In this document: one piece after another, positions 17,649-27,600 of the stretch
Layout: each line of letters opens with the position of its first letter
Position numbering within the stretch: the first letter of the stretch is position 1
From: Thomasclavelia ramosa DSM 1402
GTDB taxonomy: Bacteria; Bacillota_I; Bacilli_A; Erysipelotrichales; Coprobacillaceae
Assembly: GCF_014131695.1 (NCBI RefSeq)
Contig: NZ_CP036346.1
Span: 930,001 to 994,000 of the forward strand
Reading direction: 5' to 3'
Length of the DNA: 64,000 nt
The notes under the pieces: model-generated
What the model was told of the DNA's origin: nothing
The model's database searches: none
Seen by the model: only the letters and a program-made list of their open reading frames with translations
Program-made: the position numbers and the translations under genes

Positions 17649-18163
17649 TGAAAAAATTATTAAGTTTAATTGTATGTGTATTAATGATTAGTGGATGCCA
17701 AGACGCATCCATTAATCGTATAAAAAAAGACAATAGTTTATCAGGTCTTCATGAAATTACTTATGATGAATTAGAAAACAAATTATCTAGTGATGATACT
17801 TTTGTTTTATATATTGGTCGTCCTGATTGCGGAGATTGTAAAGAGTTTCATCCGATTTTAACATCGTATTTAGAGGAAAATAAGGGTACTTATTTATATT
17901 ATTTAAATATTCAGGCATTTCGTGATGCTGCCATGCAAGAGGGGGCATCTGAAAAAGAAATTGATTTTTATAAAAATATTCGTGAGGAGTTAGATTTTAA
18001 TTGGACACCAATTTTAAAATTAGTTAATAAAGGTGAAACAATTAGCGAGTATACTTATCTAAGTGAAGAGTATTATGAAATAAAAGATGATACAAAAAAA
18101 GCCCAGGCAAAAGAAAAATTTGTGGAAAACTTTAAGACCTGGATGGCAAATATATATGAGTAG
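17648..18163 (+). CDS. Thioredoxin-fold lipoprotein
   Basis: A 171-residue lipoprotein: MKKLLSLIVCVLMISGCQD has a clear lipobox (ISGC). After a short linker the domain DTFVLYIGRPDCGDCKEFHP holds a C-x2-C active site (CGDC) in a thioredoxin-like fold, related to the bacteriocin-transport accessory (PedC/BrcD-type) proteins. It probably acts outside the membrane on thiols. The ATG overlaps the gpmI stop codon by one base; the metabolic link is not evident and may be only transcriptional economy. Confidence 0.75.
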   Translation: MKKLLSLIVCVLMISGCQDASINRIKKDNSLSGLHEITYDELENKLSSDDTFVLYIGRPDCGDCKEFHPILTSYLEENKGTYLYYLNIQAFRDAAMQEGASEKEIDFYKNIREELDFNWTPILKLVNKGETISEYTYLSEEYYEIKDDTKKAQAKEKFVENFKTWMANIYE

Positions 18164-18171
18164 GTGATTGC

Positions 18172-19062
18172 ATGAAACAATGTCCACATTGTAAAAAAAA
18201 TATTCCTGATAGTGCCAAAGTTTGTCCTCATTGTGGTACACGCTTAGAAAAAGGCTATCAACCCATGAAAAGAACAAATACATTTCCTAATTATTTATAC
18301 GGTATTTTAGCTTTAGTATTGATTTTCTCACCGCTGATTTCATCAATGTTATTTGGTAATTTTTTAGGTGACGGAACTGCAAGTAATACTGTTACTACAC
18401 CGGATAAAGCAATTACACTAGGTCCACTAGGTGAGGTTAATATTAATAAAGAGGTAACAGAATATCAGTTTGGGAGTTTAAAAGATTTTGATAAACTAGT
18501 AACTAATAGTGATAGTTATGTTAAGAAGATCAAGCAGTTAGAAAATGATTTAACTGCAATTACTGATAAGTATGGTAAAACAACGATTGATAAAGATTAT
18601 GATTTTTATGTAACTGATCAAAATAATGTTTATACAAGTCTGAATTATGATTTAAAGATTGGTAAAAATGAAACAATGTCAATTAGTTTTTCATATGACT
18701 TATCAGGAACAACTAATGCTGTTAATATAGGTTATACTATTAACGGCTTTAAAGATTTTGAAGCTATGAAAATCAACGAGCAAAGTTATCCGATGTTAAA
18801 AGAAATTGTTAAATTGATTAACGGTGATGATATGTATGTAAGTTTTAATAAAGCTGGAGAGAAGTTTAATCAATTAGAAAATGATTTTAATGAACGAAAT
18901 GAAAGTATTGGTAATTATGGAATAGGAATCACTCAATCAGAAGATGATACAAAAGTGTCAATGAGAATTCTTTCAAGCGAAGATGGTTATCGATTAAAAA
19001 TCACATATAAAACTAAAGCTGATATGAATAAATTAGTGGGTAATAGTAAAGGAACTGAATAA
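18172..19062 (+). CDS. Zinc-ribbon membrane protein with extracytoplasmic domain
   Basis: The N-terminus is a zinc ribbon with two C-x2-C knuckles (CPHCKKNIPDSAKVCPHCG). A transmembrane helix follows at about 42-62 (YLYGILALVLIFSPLISSML), then about 230 residues outside that I do not recognise, rich in Asp/Asn/Thr. This layout (cytosolic zinc ribbon, one helix, outer domain) is common in Bacillota proteins of unknown function. It lies eight bases after the thioredoxin-like gene in the same transcription unit. Confidence 0.7.
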   Translation: MKQCPHCKKNIPDSAKVCPHCGTRLEKGYQPMKRTNTFPNYLYGILALVLIFSPLISSMLFGNFLGDGTASNTVTTPDKAITLGPLGEVNINKEVTEYQFGSLKDFDKLVTNSDSYVKKIKQLENDLTAITDKYGKTTIDKDYDFYVTDQNNVYTSLNYDLKIGKNETMSISFSYDLSGTTNAVNIGYTINGFKDFEAMKINEQSYPMLKEIVKLINGDDMYVSFNKAGEKFNQLENDFNERNESIGNYGIGITQSEDDTKVSMRILSSEDGYRLKITYKTKADMNKLVGNSKGTE

Positions 19063-19076
19063 TCAGTTCCTTTTTT
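19051..19076 (+). terminator. Terminator of the gpmI operon
   Basis: GGAACTGA-ATAA-TCAGTTCC followed by six T; it overlaps the last codons of the zinc-ribbon gene. Confidence 0.85.
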
Positions 19077-19077
19077 G

Positions 19078-19196
19078 CTGTGCTGCGCACGACATAAAAC
19101 TAGGTGATGAAAGCCCGCTGTGGAGGTTTCGTGCTACCAACCACCAGCCAAAGACAAGGCTGCAACATAAACTGTTGTAGTATTATTTTTTGCAAA
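19078..19196 (+). other. GC-rich structured intergenic element, unidentified
   Basis: This stretch between a terminator and the next promoter is far richer in G+C than its surroundings and contains several stems: CTGTGG-A-GGTT with AACC-A-CCAG around TCGTGCTACC, CAGCC with GGCTG around AAAGACAA, and CAACA with TGTTG followed by TAGTATTATTTTTT, a weak terminator. It has no ORF of note. It does not fit any riboswitch, SRP, tmRNA or 6S consensus that I can recall. It may be a small RNA; the strand is a guess from the T run. Confidence 0.35.
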
Positions 19197-19252
19197 AGCT
19201 AAATATTAAATTTGGACTATGTTATAATCATTGATAAGGAAGTGGTGGGAAG

Positions 19253-19957
19253 ATGAAAAAGAAATATTTAAAAATTGATAATATCCCTGCAGTTATCTGG
19301 GGAGCAGGGAGTTCAAAAGTTTTTCTTGCAGTTCATGGGAATAAATCTAATAAAGAAGATATTGTTATAGAAATGCTAGCAAAGACAGCAGTAAATAGAG
19401 GATATCAAATAGTTAGTTTTGATTTGCCAAAACATGGGGATCGAGTATATGAAGATACTTTGTGTAATGCACAAAATTGTACAGAGGAATTATTAAAGAT
19501 ATATGACTATGTTAAAGGAAAATATGAAAAGATAAGTTTATGGGCCTGTAGCTTAGGAGCATTTTTTAGTTTATTAGCTTATCAATGTGTTAAATTTAAT
19601 CAGTGTTTATTTTTATCACCAGTTGTTGATATGCAACGTTTAATTGAAAATATGATGATTTGGTTTGAAATAAATGAAGAAAAATTAAAAGAACAAAAAA
19701 TGATTGAAACACCTATTGGGGAAACATTGTATTATGACTATTATTGCTATGTTAAAGAACATTCAGTCACCGAATGGAATAGTCAAACAATGATTTTGTA
19801 TGGTGAAAATGACAATTTATGTGAATATGAATATATAAAGAAATTTGCCAGTCATTTTAATTGTGATTTAAAAATCATGGAAAATGGGGAACACTTTTTT
19901 CATCTAAAGAATCAACTAGAGTTTTATCAAAATTGGTTAGAAGAGAAAGTTAAATGA
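19253..19957 (+). CDS. Alpha/beta hydrolase, 234 aa
   Basis: A compact cytoplasmic hydrolase: VFLAVHGNKSNKEDIVIE, IVSFDLPKHGDR, a nucleophile elbow LWACSLGAFFSLL (C-S-L-G in place of the usual G-x-S-x-G first Gly), an acid candidate in LYGENDNLCE and His in MENGEHFFH. Substrate unknown. AGTGGTGGGAAG precedes the ATG, and a TATAAT is at 19223-19228. It is ten bases upstream of pfkA and probably forms one transcription unit with it. Confidence 0.75.
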   Translation: MKKKYLKIDNIPAVIWGAGSSKVFLAVHGNKSNKEDIVIEMLAKTAVNRGYQIVSFDLPKHGDRVYEDTLCNAQNCTEELLKIYDYVKGKYEKISLWACSLGAFFSLLAYQCVKFNQCLFLSPVVDMQRLIENMMIWFEINEEKLKEQKMIETPIGETLYYDYYCYVKEHSVTEWNSQTMILYGENDNLCEYEYIKKFASHFNCDLKIMENGEHFFHLKNQLEFYQNWLEEKVK

Positions 19958-19966
19958 GGTGAAAAA

Positions 19967-20926
19967 ATGAAAAAAATCGCAGTATTAACTTCTGGCGGTG
20001 ATGCTCCTGGAATGAATGGAGCAATCAGAGCAATTGTCAGAGTAGGAATAAAACATGGATTTGAAGTTTATGGAGTATATGAAGGCTATCGAGGATTAGT
20101 AGAGGGTAAAATAGCACGCTTAGGCTATCGAGATGTTTCTGAAATTCTTGCAAAAGGAGGTACTATTTTAGAATCATCACGTCTACCGGAGTTTACTTTA
20201 GATGAAGTTCAAGATAAAGCAATAAACAATTTAAAAGAACATGAAATAGATAGTCTTGTTGTAATAGGAGGTGATGGTAGTTACCGTGGGGCACAAGCGT
20301 TAGCAAAAAAAGGTATAAATTGTATTGGAATACCTGGAACTATTGATAATGATATCAATGGTACTGATGAAACGATTGGTTTTCATACTGCATTATGTAA
20401 TATTATTGATGCAGTAAATAAATTACGTGATACTTCAAGTTCTCATCATCGTTGTTTTGTAGTTGAAGTAATGGGTAACAATGCAGATAATTTAGCTCTT
20501 TATGCAGCTATATCTTGTGGAAGTGAACTTGTTATCACCAATAAGACAGGCTATGATGAAGAGCATGTAATCAAAGAATTGATTAGGAATGAAATTGTTT
20601 ATAATAAACGCCATGCAATTGTAATCGCAAGTGAAAAAATTTTAGATGTTGAAAAGCTAGCACAACGAATCAGTGAAGAAACAGGATTTTCAGGTCGCTC
20701 GATTGTTTTAGGACATATTCAACGAGGCGGCTCACCGGTGCCGGAAGATCGGATATTAGCTGCAAGGATGGCAAATAAAGCGATAGAACTTCTTCAAGAT
20801 AATCAAAGCGGTAAGTGTGTATGCCTGCAAGATGGAAAAATTGTGGCGAAAGATATTGAAACAGCGTTACAAGAAGTAAATAAAAGTAATCAAATGCTTT
20901 ATCAGCTCTTTGATGATTTAGTCTAA
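19967..20926 (+). CDS. pfkA: ATP-dependent 6-phosphofructokinase
   Basis: A full-length (319 residues) PfkA: ATP/effector loop TSGGDAPGMNGAIRAIVR, VIGGDGSYRGA, the catalytic GTIDNDINGTDETIGF, and LGHIQRGGSPVPEDR with the fructose 6-phosphate residues. It phosphorylates fructose 6-phosphate in glycolysis. One conserved block differs from textbook enzymes: the MGR-x2-G segment reads VVEVMGNNADNLAL, so the Arg and a following Gly are replaced. The catalytic core is otherwise intact, so I expect activity, perhaps with altered regulation. GAGGTGAAAA precedes the ATG. Confidence 0.92.
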   Translation: MKKIAVLTSGGDAPGMNGAIRAIVRVGIKHGFEVYGVYEGYRGLVEGKIARLGYRDVSEILAKGGTILESSRLPEFTLDEVQDKAINNLKEHEIDSLVVIGGDGSYRGAQALAKKGINCIGIPGTIDNDINGTDETIGFHTALCNIIDAVNKLRDTSSSHHRCFVVEVMGNNADNLALYAAISCGSELVITNKTGYDEEHVIKELIRNEIVYNKRHAIVIASEKILDVEKLAQRISEETGFSGRSIVLGHIQRGGSPVPEDRILAARMANKAIELLQDNQSGKCVCLQDGKIVAKDIETALQEVNKSNQMLYQLFDDLV

Positions 20927-20960
20927 ACTGTTATAATATGGCTATATATTGGAGGATTTT

Positions 20961-21746
20961 ATGAAAAAAATACTATTTTGTGATATGGACGGAACAATTA
21001 TTGATTTAGATGGGTTATTATATCCCCCGGATAAAGAGAAAGTGGAAAAGCTTCACCAGGCTGGGCACTTGTTTGCTTTTAATACTGGGAGAAATTATGA
21101 AGAAGCATTACGCAGTACAAATAAATTAGATTTATATTATGACTATTTAGTTTTAAATAATGGAGCTCATATTGTTGATCGTAATGATCAAGAATTATTT
21201 AAACGAGTTATTTCAAAACAAGCTGGTATTGATATCATAGAACATTGTTTGAAATATGATGATATGTGGATATATTTTTATGATGGAAAAAAGACATTAG
21301 GGTATTTGAGAGGTCAAACATATATTTATGATGAGGTAGGACGTAGTATTGTAACGAATGAGCATGATTTTATAAAAGAGTATCCAAATGTTGAGGAGTT
21401 TGATATAATAGCGATAAATCAAGACAACCAGCAGATTGATGAAGTTTTAAAGATTCAAAAATATATAGATGAACATTATGCAGATGAAGCGCATGGTACA
21501 TTAAATATGCATTATTTAGACATTACGCCAAGTGGATGTACGAAAGGAACTGGAATTAGCAATCTAGTTAGTTTACTTAATGAAGATGTTGTAAGTTATG
21601 CGATTGGGGACTCGTATAACGATATTAGTATGTTTGAGCACGCGGATCATGGTTACACTTTTAATCGAGCGGATGAACTGATTAAAAAGCATAGTGATAA
21701 ACAAGTCGATTATTTATCGGAGTTGATTGATGAAATGCTTAAATAA
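20961..21746 (+). CDS. HAD-superfamily (Cof-type) phosphatase
   Basis: A 261-residue HAD hydrolase. Motif I is ILFCDMDGTIID near the N-terminus, motif II FNTGRN, motif III Lys within PSGCTKGTG and motif IV YAIGDSYNDISMFEHA; the large inserted cap is of the C2B (Cof) type. Such enzymes dephosphorylate sugar phosphates and cofactors such as FMN precursor or PLP. ATG 20961 is behind TTGGAGG, and an upstream in-frame start is less likely since it precedes that site. It lies 34 bases after pfkA and 11 before the aminotransferase gene. Confidence 0.85.
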   Translation: MKKILFCDMDGTIIDLDGLLYPPDKEKVEKLHQAGHLFAFNTGRNYEEALRSTNKLDLYYDYLVLNNGAHIVDRNDQELFKRVISKQAGIDIIEHCLKYDDMWIYFYDGKKTLGYLRGQTYIYDEVGRSIVTNEHDFIKEYPNVEEFDIIAINQDNQQIDEVLKIQKYIDEHYADEAHGTLNMHYLDITPSGCTKGTGISNLVSLLNEDVVSYAIGDSYNDISMFEHADHGYTFNRADELIKKHSDKQVDYLSELIDEMLK

Positions 21747-21757
21747 GGGGGAATTAT

Positions 21758-22813
21758 ATGAGTTGGCAAGATAAATTGCGCGAGGTTGAACCATATGTAG
21801 CAGGGGAACAGCCTAAAATTGTGAATATGATCAAGTTAAATACAAATGAGAATCCTTATGGACCTAGTCCTAAAATTAAGGAAGTATTAACATCTTTGGA
21901 TATTGATCGTTTAAGGTTATATCCAAACAGTGATGCTGTTGATTTACGTAAAGAATTAGCTAATTATTATGGACTTGAAGAAGAACAAGTATTTTTGGGG
22001 AATGGTTCTGATGAGGTACTTGCGTTGATTTTTTTAACGTTCTTTAATGGAAAGGAACCAATTTTATTCCCGGATATTACATATTCTTTTTATCCGGTAT
22101 ATTGTGAATTATATCAAATGGCATATAAACTGGTTAAATTAGACCGTGATTTCAAAATTAATCTTAATGATTTTATGCAGCCTAATAGTGGAATTATTTT
22201 TCCAAATCCTAATGCGCCAACTGGTTTGTTAGTTGATTTAGATTTTATAGAAACAATATTAAAAAATAACCCTGACAGTATTGTAGTCATTGATGAAGCG
22301 TATATTGATTTTGGTGGAACTAGTTGTGTCTCTTTAATTGATAAATATGATAATCTAGTTGTAACACAAACATATTCTAAATCACGTTCTTTAGCTGGAA
22401 TTAGACTAGGAATAGCTTTAGGAAGTAAAGAGGCAATCAGACATTTGTATGATGTTAAGAATTCATTTAATTCTTATCCAGTTGATTATGTCGCACAACA
22501 AATTTGTTTAGCGAGTATCCTTGACGATCAAGATACAAAAGCAAAGTGTGCTAAAGTAATTAAAACAAGAGAAATGACTAAAACAAGATTAAAAGAATTA
22601 GGTTTTATTGTACCTGACAGTTATGCAAATTTTGTTTTTGTAAAACATCCTGATGTTGAAGGCCAAGAATTATTTACAGCATTGCGGCAAGTAGGAATAA
22701 TCGTTCGTCATTGGAATACTAAGCGAATTGATCAATACTTAAGAATTAGTATCGGGACAGATGAAGAAATGGAAAGAATGATAAATTTCTTAGAAGAATA
22801 TTTAAATAAATAA
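21758..22813 (+). CDS. hisC: Histidinol-phosphate / aromatic aminotransferase (HisC-like)
   Basis: A 351-residue class I/II PLP enzyme. It has KLNTNENPYGPSP at the N-terminus, FLGNGSDEVLALI, IIFPNPNAPTG, VVIDEAYIDFGG and the PLP lysine in TYSKSRSLAGIRLG (K208). HisC makes histidinol phosphate from imidazole acetol phosphate. No other histidine gene is nearby, so it may serve as a general aromatic aminotransferase. GGGGGAATT lies before the ATG, 11 bases after the Cof phosphatase stop. Confidence 0.85.
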   Translation: MSWQDKLREVEPYVAGEQPKIVNMIKLNTNENPYGPSPKIKEVLTSLDIDRLRLYPNSDAVDLRKELANYYGLEEEQVFLGNGSDEVLALIFLTFFNGKEPILFPDITYSFYPVYCELYQMAYKLVKLDRDFKINLNDFMQPNSGIIFPNPNAPTGLLVDLDFIETILKNNPDSIVVIDEAYIDFGGTSCVSLIDKYDNLVVTQTYSKSRSLAGIRLGIALGSKEAIRHLYDVKNSFNSYPVDYVAQQICLASILDDQDTKAKCAKVIKTREMTKTRLKELGFIVPDSYANFVFVKHPDVEGQELFTALRQVGIIVRHWNTKRIDQYLRISIGTDEEMERMINFLEEYLNK

Positions 22814-22841
22814 AAATAGATGGCACGCCATCTATTTTTAT
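22811..22841. terminator. Bidirectional terminator hisC/yaaA
   Basis: TAAAAATAGATGGC-AC-GCCATCTATTTTTA, nearly perfect, between convergent genes. Confidence 0.85.
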
Positions 22842-23566
22842 TATAGCTTTTTATATGTTTGTTTTCCATTTCTAATGTAAACATAATTATCGTTTGTTGA
22901 TAATTCTTCATGATATATATAGCCATCAAACGTTAGACGTTTTAAGCTATCAAGATCACTAATCTTATTTTTAACCATTAAATCAAGCATTTTTCCCCGA
23001 GCTTGTTTGACATACATTGAATTGCGTACCATTTTACCTGCTTTATCTTCAACAAAGTCAATGTTTATGATATGGGGATGTGATAGCATCTTAGTAAATT
23101 CTTTAGAGGCTAGGGAAATAATATAGTCTTCATTTTTAAAATAATTATCAATTTCATCTTGCCAAAATTGATATAAATTAAAATCAATCTTCATAATCAT
23201 ATCTAAACGATATGGGGTTATTGCACTATTGTATTTCAAGATGCCATAATAAGCCGATAAAATATTTAAATACTGTTCTAAGTATACAAAATCGTCTGCA
23301 TCATAGTCTTTCAAACTAAGCTGTTTAAAAACAGTACCTTGATAGCAGTATAGTGCAGGAACCGCAGTATATTCATTGTGGAAATAACTATAGACAGTAT
23401 CCGCCATTTTAAAAGATATTTTCATTATGTCATGGAGTTGATCAAGATTAAATTTCATTAAATAATTATGTAGCTGTGTAGTCTTGTCTTTAAATAAGAT
23501 ATCTGTAGTTTCAATATTTACTTGTTTTGTTTTCATCACCTTTGCCGGTGCGATAATAATTTTCAT
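22841..23566 (-). CDS. yaaA: YaaA family peroxide-stress protein
   Basis: A 241-residue protein of the YaaA/DUF328 family: start MKIIIAPAKVMK, ALYCYQGTVFKQL, YLNILSAYYGILKYNSAITPYRLDM, NLASKEFTKML-like segment SLASKEFTKML, and the end FDGYIYHEELSTNDNYV. In E. coli YaaA limits free iron and oxidative DNA damage; it also binds DNA. The ATG at 23566 has GGTGAT before it; a longer in-frame start at 23602 has no ribosome site. It stands alone, divergent from the NdpA-family gene. Confidence 0.85.
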   Translation of the reverse strand: MKIIIAPAKVMKTKQVNIETTDILFKDKTTQLHNYLMKFNLDQLHDIMKISFKMADTVYSYFHNEYTAVPALYCYQGTVFKQLSLKDYDADDFVYLEQYLNILSAYYGILKYNSAITPYRLDMIMKIDFNLYQFWQDEIDNYFKNEDYIISLASKEFTKMLSHPHIINIDFVEDKAGKMVRNSMYVKQARGKMLDLMVKNKISDLDSLKRLTFDGYIYHEELSTNDNYVYIRNGKQTYKKL

Positions 23567-23634
23567 TTTAATCACCAAGATTATTATATCGTATTTCAAC
23601 AAAATATGATATACTTAACCGTGGTGATGAAAGA

Positions 23635-24642
23635 ATGAATAATACAATTATAATTGATAAGATTTTGATTCATATGTTGGATTTGGAACATAGTAAAATT
23701 ATTTACTCAGATACATTTATTAATTTAACTGAAGGAACAACTGAGTATTATGATAAAAAAATTGAAAAATGTTTAGAAAATTCTGGAATTAAAGAATTGG
23801 TAACCGGTAGTGAGCATCACTTATTACAAGCTGGTAAAAAAATGATTGAAAGTAATGAGGCGTTTAAAGAAGAATCGATTAAAATAACGCAAGATTTATT
23901 TGATTTATGTACAAAAATTGAAGAAATGCCAAATGCTAATTTAATGTTTGTAGAATTAAAAGTAGATGGTAAGAAATTTGTTTTAATTATTAAGTTAAAC
24001 TATAAAACTATGCCAATGAGTTTAATTGAAGAAAATGATGGTATACGTAGTATTAGATTTATTAATCAACAAATTTTACCAAATAAAACAACAGCTGTTG
24101 AAGAAGCAATTATTATCAATGTTGAAGATAATATTTTGTCGATTATTGAAAAACGTTATATGATTGATGGGAAACCAGGATATTACTTGAATGAACAATA
24201 TATTAAAGGTGAACCAAAATTAACAGATAAGCAAAAAATGAGTATTGTTAATAAAGTTGTAAAGAAAGTTGACAGTGAATATAATGTTGTTGAAGGGGAT
24301 CCCCTACCATTAGTAAAAAAAGAACTTGTTGATTTAGTAATGGATCATCGTCCGGTAAAACCGATGGAATTGGCTAAAAAAGTTATGGGAAACGACTATA
24401 ATGCAACTGAAGAGGTTGAATTAATTATGCGCGATCTGGGAATTGAAGAAGATGATGAAATTGTCAACGTTCCAGTATCGCTAGATCGGATGTCACGTTG
24501 TAAATTAGTTTTAGATGATGATCGAATTATTGAATTAAATGTTGAGGATTATCTTGAAGGTGTAGATATCGTCAAGGAAATGGATGAGGGCGGTATGACG
24601 CGAATCATCTTAAAGAATATTAAAGATATTGTTGTGAAATAA
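23635..24642 (+). CDS. Nucleoid-associated protein, NdpA/YejK family
   Basis: A 335-residue soluble protein with the NdpA arrangement: I-I-DKILIHMLDLE at the N-terminus, a middle FVLIIKLNYKTMPMSLIEE, and VEEAIIINVEDN followed by a C-terminal domain ending VDIVKEMDEGGMTRIILKNI. The family includes E. coli YejK, a spermidine-nucleoid protein of unclear role; distant phage-defence links have been proposed for relatives. GGTGATGAAAGA precedes the ATG. It ends at a terminator shared with addA. Confidence 0.75.
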   Translation: MNNTIIIDKILIHMLDLEHSKIIYSDTFINLTEGTTEYYDKKIEKCLENSGIKELVTGSEHHLLQAGKKMIESNEAFKEESIKITQDLFDLCTKIEEMPNANLMFVELKVDGKKFVLIIKLNYKTMPMSLIEENDGIRSIRFINQQILPNKTTAVEEAIIINVEDNILSIIEKRYMIDGKPGYYLNEQYIKGEPKLTDKQKMSIVNKVVKKVDSEYNVVEGDPLPLVKKELVDLVMDHRPVKPMELAKKVMGNDYNATEEVELIMRDLGIEEDDEIVNVPVSLDRMSRCKLVLDDDRIIELNVEDYLEGVDIVKEMDEGGMTRIILKNIKDIVVK

Positions 24643-24668
24643 AAATGGGTTACGGATAACCCATTTTT
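24641..24668. terminator. Bidirectional terminator NdpA-family gene/addA
   Basis: AAAAATGGGTTA-CGGA-TAACCCATTTTT, 12 perfect pairs between convergent genes. Confidence 0.85.
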
Positions 24669-27600
24669 AAATAGTTACATATTTATTAATATATAGATAA
24701 TAAACGATTGCCTGGATATTAGCTTGTGGGAAAACACGAGCTAATATTTTTTTGTAATAATCCATTTGCGGCTTATGTAAAGAAATCAGTATTTCTTTAC
24801 TAGTGTTTTTATTCAAATTATCAGTCTTATAATCGATAATTGTTATTTGATTATCTTTAATACAGACAACATCAAAAATTCCATGAATAATTTGTCCGTT
24901 TTCAAGCATAGAAAATTCTTTTTCACGATAAAGATAGTCAGCATTAACCATTAACTGATAAACTGGGCTAGTAATAAAGTTTTCAAGATGTTGTTGATAT
25001 TTATCAATTAATTGCCAGGCTTCATTGTCATAAAGGTTTGCTTGTTTGAGTTTATTTAAGTTATCTGATAAATCTAAATGAACGTCAATATCAAGATGTT
25101 CAAGCACACTATGAATAATTGTTCCACGTGTTCCAGCATCAACTGGGGAATCATCAAGCTCATAACTTATATCCTTAAAACTTCTATCGCCATCTTCAAT
25201 TTTACGAGTTACAGCAATGGATTTTTCTAGGTTAGTTGGGTATGGATATTCAAAATTACTATATCGATGATAGCTGCTTAAGTCAAGAATAGTATCACTT
25301 TTATTTGAAACGATAATTTGTTCTTCAACATCATGATGACTAAGAATCTTGATAGAAAATTTACTATGTTTAGTATTTTCTTGAATTAAATGCTTATTTT
25401 GATGAATCAAAATAGTTTGAAAATTTTGTTTTATTTCATTAACAAGATCATCTGTTTGATCATGGTCTAGGAGTTCTTTTTTTAGACCTTGATTAATAAT
25501 ATTACTGTGACTCATTAAAGAAATTCCTAACCAATCTAAATAGCTATTTTGCTTACGTGCATTATGATAAAGAATTACTTTATCTTTACAACGTGGATTT
25601 ATCATTGAATCTTCACTATTATTAATTACATATTTTTGCCATTTGATAAGATCTTGGGGTTCCTTAATTAAGCCAGTCATAATTAGTTTTTGTGAAGCTC
25701 TAGTCAATGCAACATAAAAAATTCGCATTTCTTCGTTGATTGCTTCACTAGTCTGTGCTGTTGCAATTACTTTTCGATATTTATTTTCGTATTCAACAAT
25801 AACGTCTTGATAGGGTTCTAAATCACATTTTACTCGCGGTTTGATCGCAATTCCTAATTTTTTATCACTAATGATTCGTTCTCGGGCATCTTGCTGATTA
25901 AATTTATTTTGCATATTAGAAACAAAAACAATTGGAAACTCCAATCCTTTAGATTTATGGATAGTCATAAAAGAAACAACATTATCATCATTACTTGAAA
26001 CCATTGCGGGAGAGAGATTGACTCCATTATTGATCATATCATCAAATTTAGTAGTTATTGTATTTAAAGAATCATCATGCATTTCATCTAACTTTTGAAT
26101 CATTAATTCAATATTTGCAACTCGTTGAGGACCATTGACTAATGAAGCTAAGAAAGGTAAATAATTACTATCCTCAAGGAATTTCATCAAACTTTCTTTA
26201 ATAGAATGACTATTAAAATAGTTTCGCATATCTTGATAATAATTTATAAATGTTTCTAAAGCTTCATAATTATCTAATTTTTTTTCAAGATAATTAATAC
26301 AATTATCAAACATTGAGATAGTTTCATCAATTTTAATTTGCGCTAAAAAATTCTCACTAAAATGACTTATTACATAATTGCCCTTTAGTAAACTTGTAAA
26401 GGCGATGTCATCAAGGCGATTATTAAAAGCTTTTAAAACATTAACGAGATTAATTATTTCTGGAGCTTGTAAAAAACCTTGAGATAAAACAATATGACTA
26501 GGAATATTAAATTTATTAAATATCTTTTTAAAAGCTATAAAGCTGCGAGTACTACGCATTAAAACAACAATATCTTTATAATCTGCCAGTCTTTTTGTGC
26601 CGTTAAAATTATCCAATTCTAAGTGACCAATCATATCCTGAATTTTTTTAGCAACAATTTTTGCTTCTAATTCAGCATCATTGCTTATAGTACCAGTTTG
26701 ATATGATAGGATGACTTCGCTAGTAAAGCGTGCTTCTTCATCAAGACGTTGTGATGCTTTGGCGGTGACTTCTGGCAAATCTTCTAATTCTTTTGCACCT
26801 TCTTTACGTAAAAAATCATAATTCAATTTGGCACTTTCATCTAAGTAATAATCAAGACCGCCAATATCCTTATCCATGATTTGATTAAAAATATAATTGA
26901 CACTGTCAAGGACAATTTTATTTGATCGGTAATTAAATTTTAAGTCAATACGTTTAGTTTTAGGTAGTAGATTAAAAGTAAGATATTTCTCATTAAAAAT
27001 TTCCGGGTCAGCCTCTCTAAAACGATAAATCGATTGTTTCATATCTCCAACCATAAAGCGATTGATCTTGGGTTCATGAAGATCTGCAATTTTATTAATT
27101 AGAGTTTCTTGAATCTGATTAGTATCTTGGTATTCATCGATCATGATCTCTTTTAATTGTTGGTATAGAAGTGTAACAATTCCGTATTTGGGTTCTAGTA
27201 ATTCTAATGCATTAGCTTCAAGATCATTGAAATCTAAAAGATTATGAGCTAGCTTATAATCTTGGTAGGCCTGTTTAAACTGTTTTAAATAAGTAATTAA
27301 TTTTTCTAAAGGCTCTAAAGAGGTTGATAAAGTTAATTTAAACTCATCAAAATCATCGTATACGATATCATTAAATTTATCGCGATAAAATTTGATGATA
27401 TTATTTTTAAGACGATTATATTCTTTTTTATAAAGTTCATTATCCTCATTAAATAAACCTCTACTATCATAACTTTTCATCAAACTAGCTTTACTAGCGG
27501 TAATGATATTCGTCATGTTTTTACTTTCTATTGCCTTGATGACATCGAAGTAATATTTTAAATGACAATCATATGGGCTTGGTAAATCTGCTTTCTTAGG

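Noticed and set aside
19078-19196. Reading the GC-rich element as a cobalamin, SAM-I, fluoride or SRP RNA
   Set aside because: Short words resemble these families, but the blocks are in the wrong order and the expected helices do not form.
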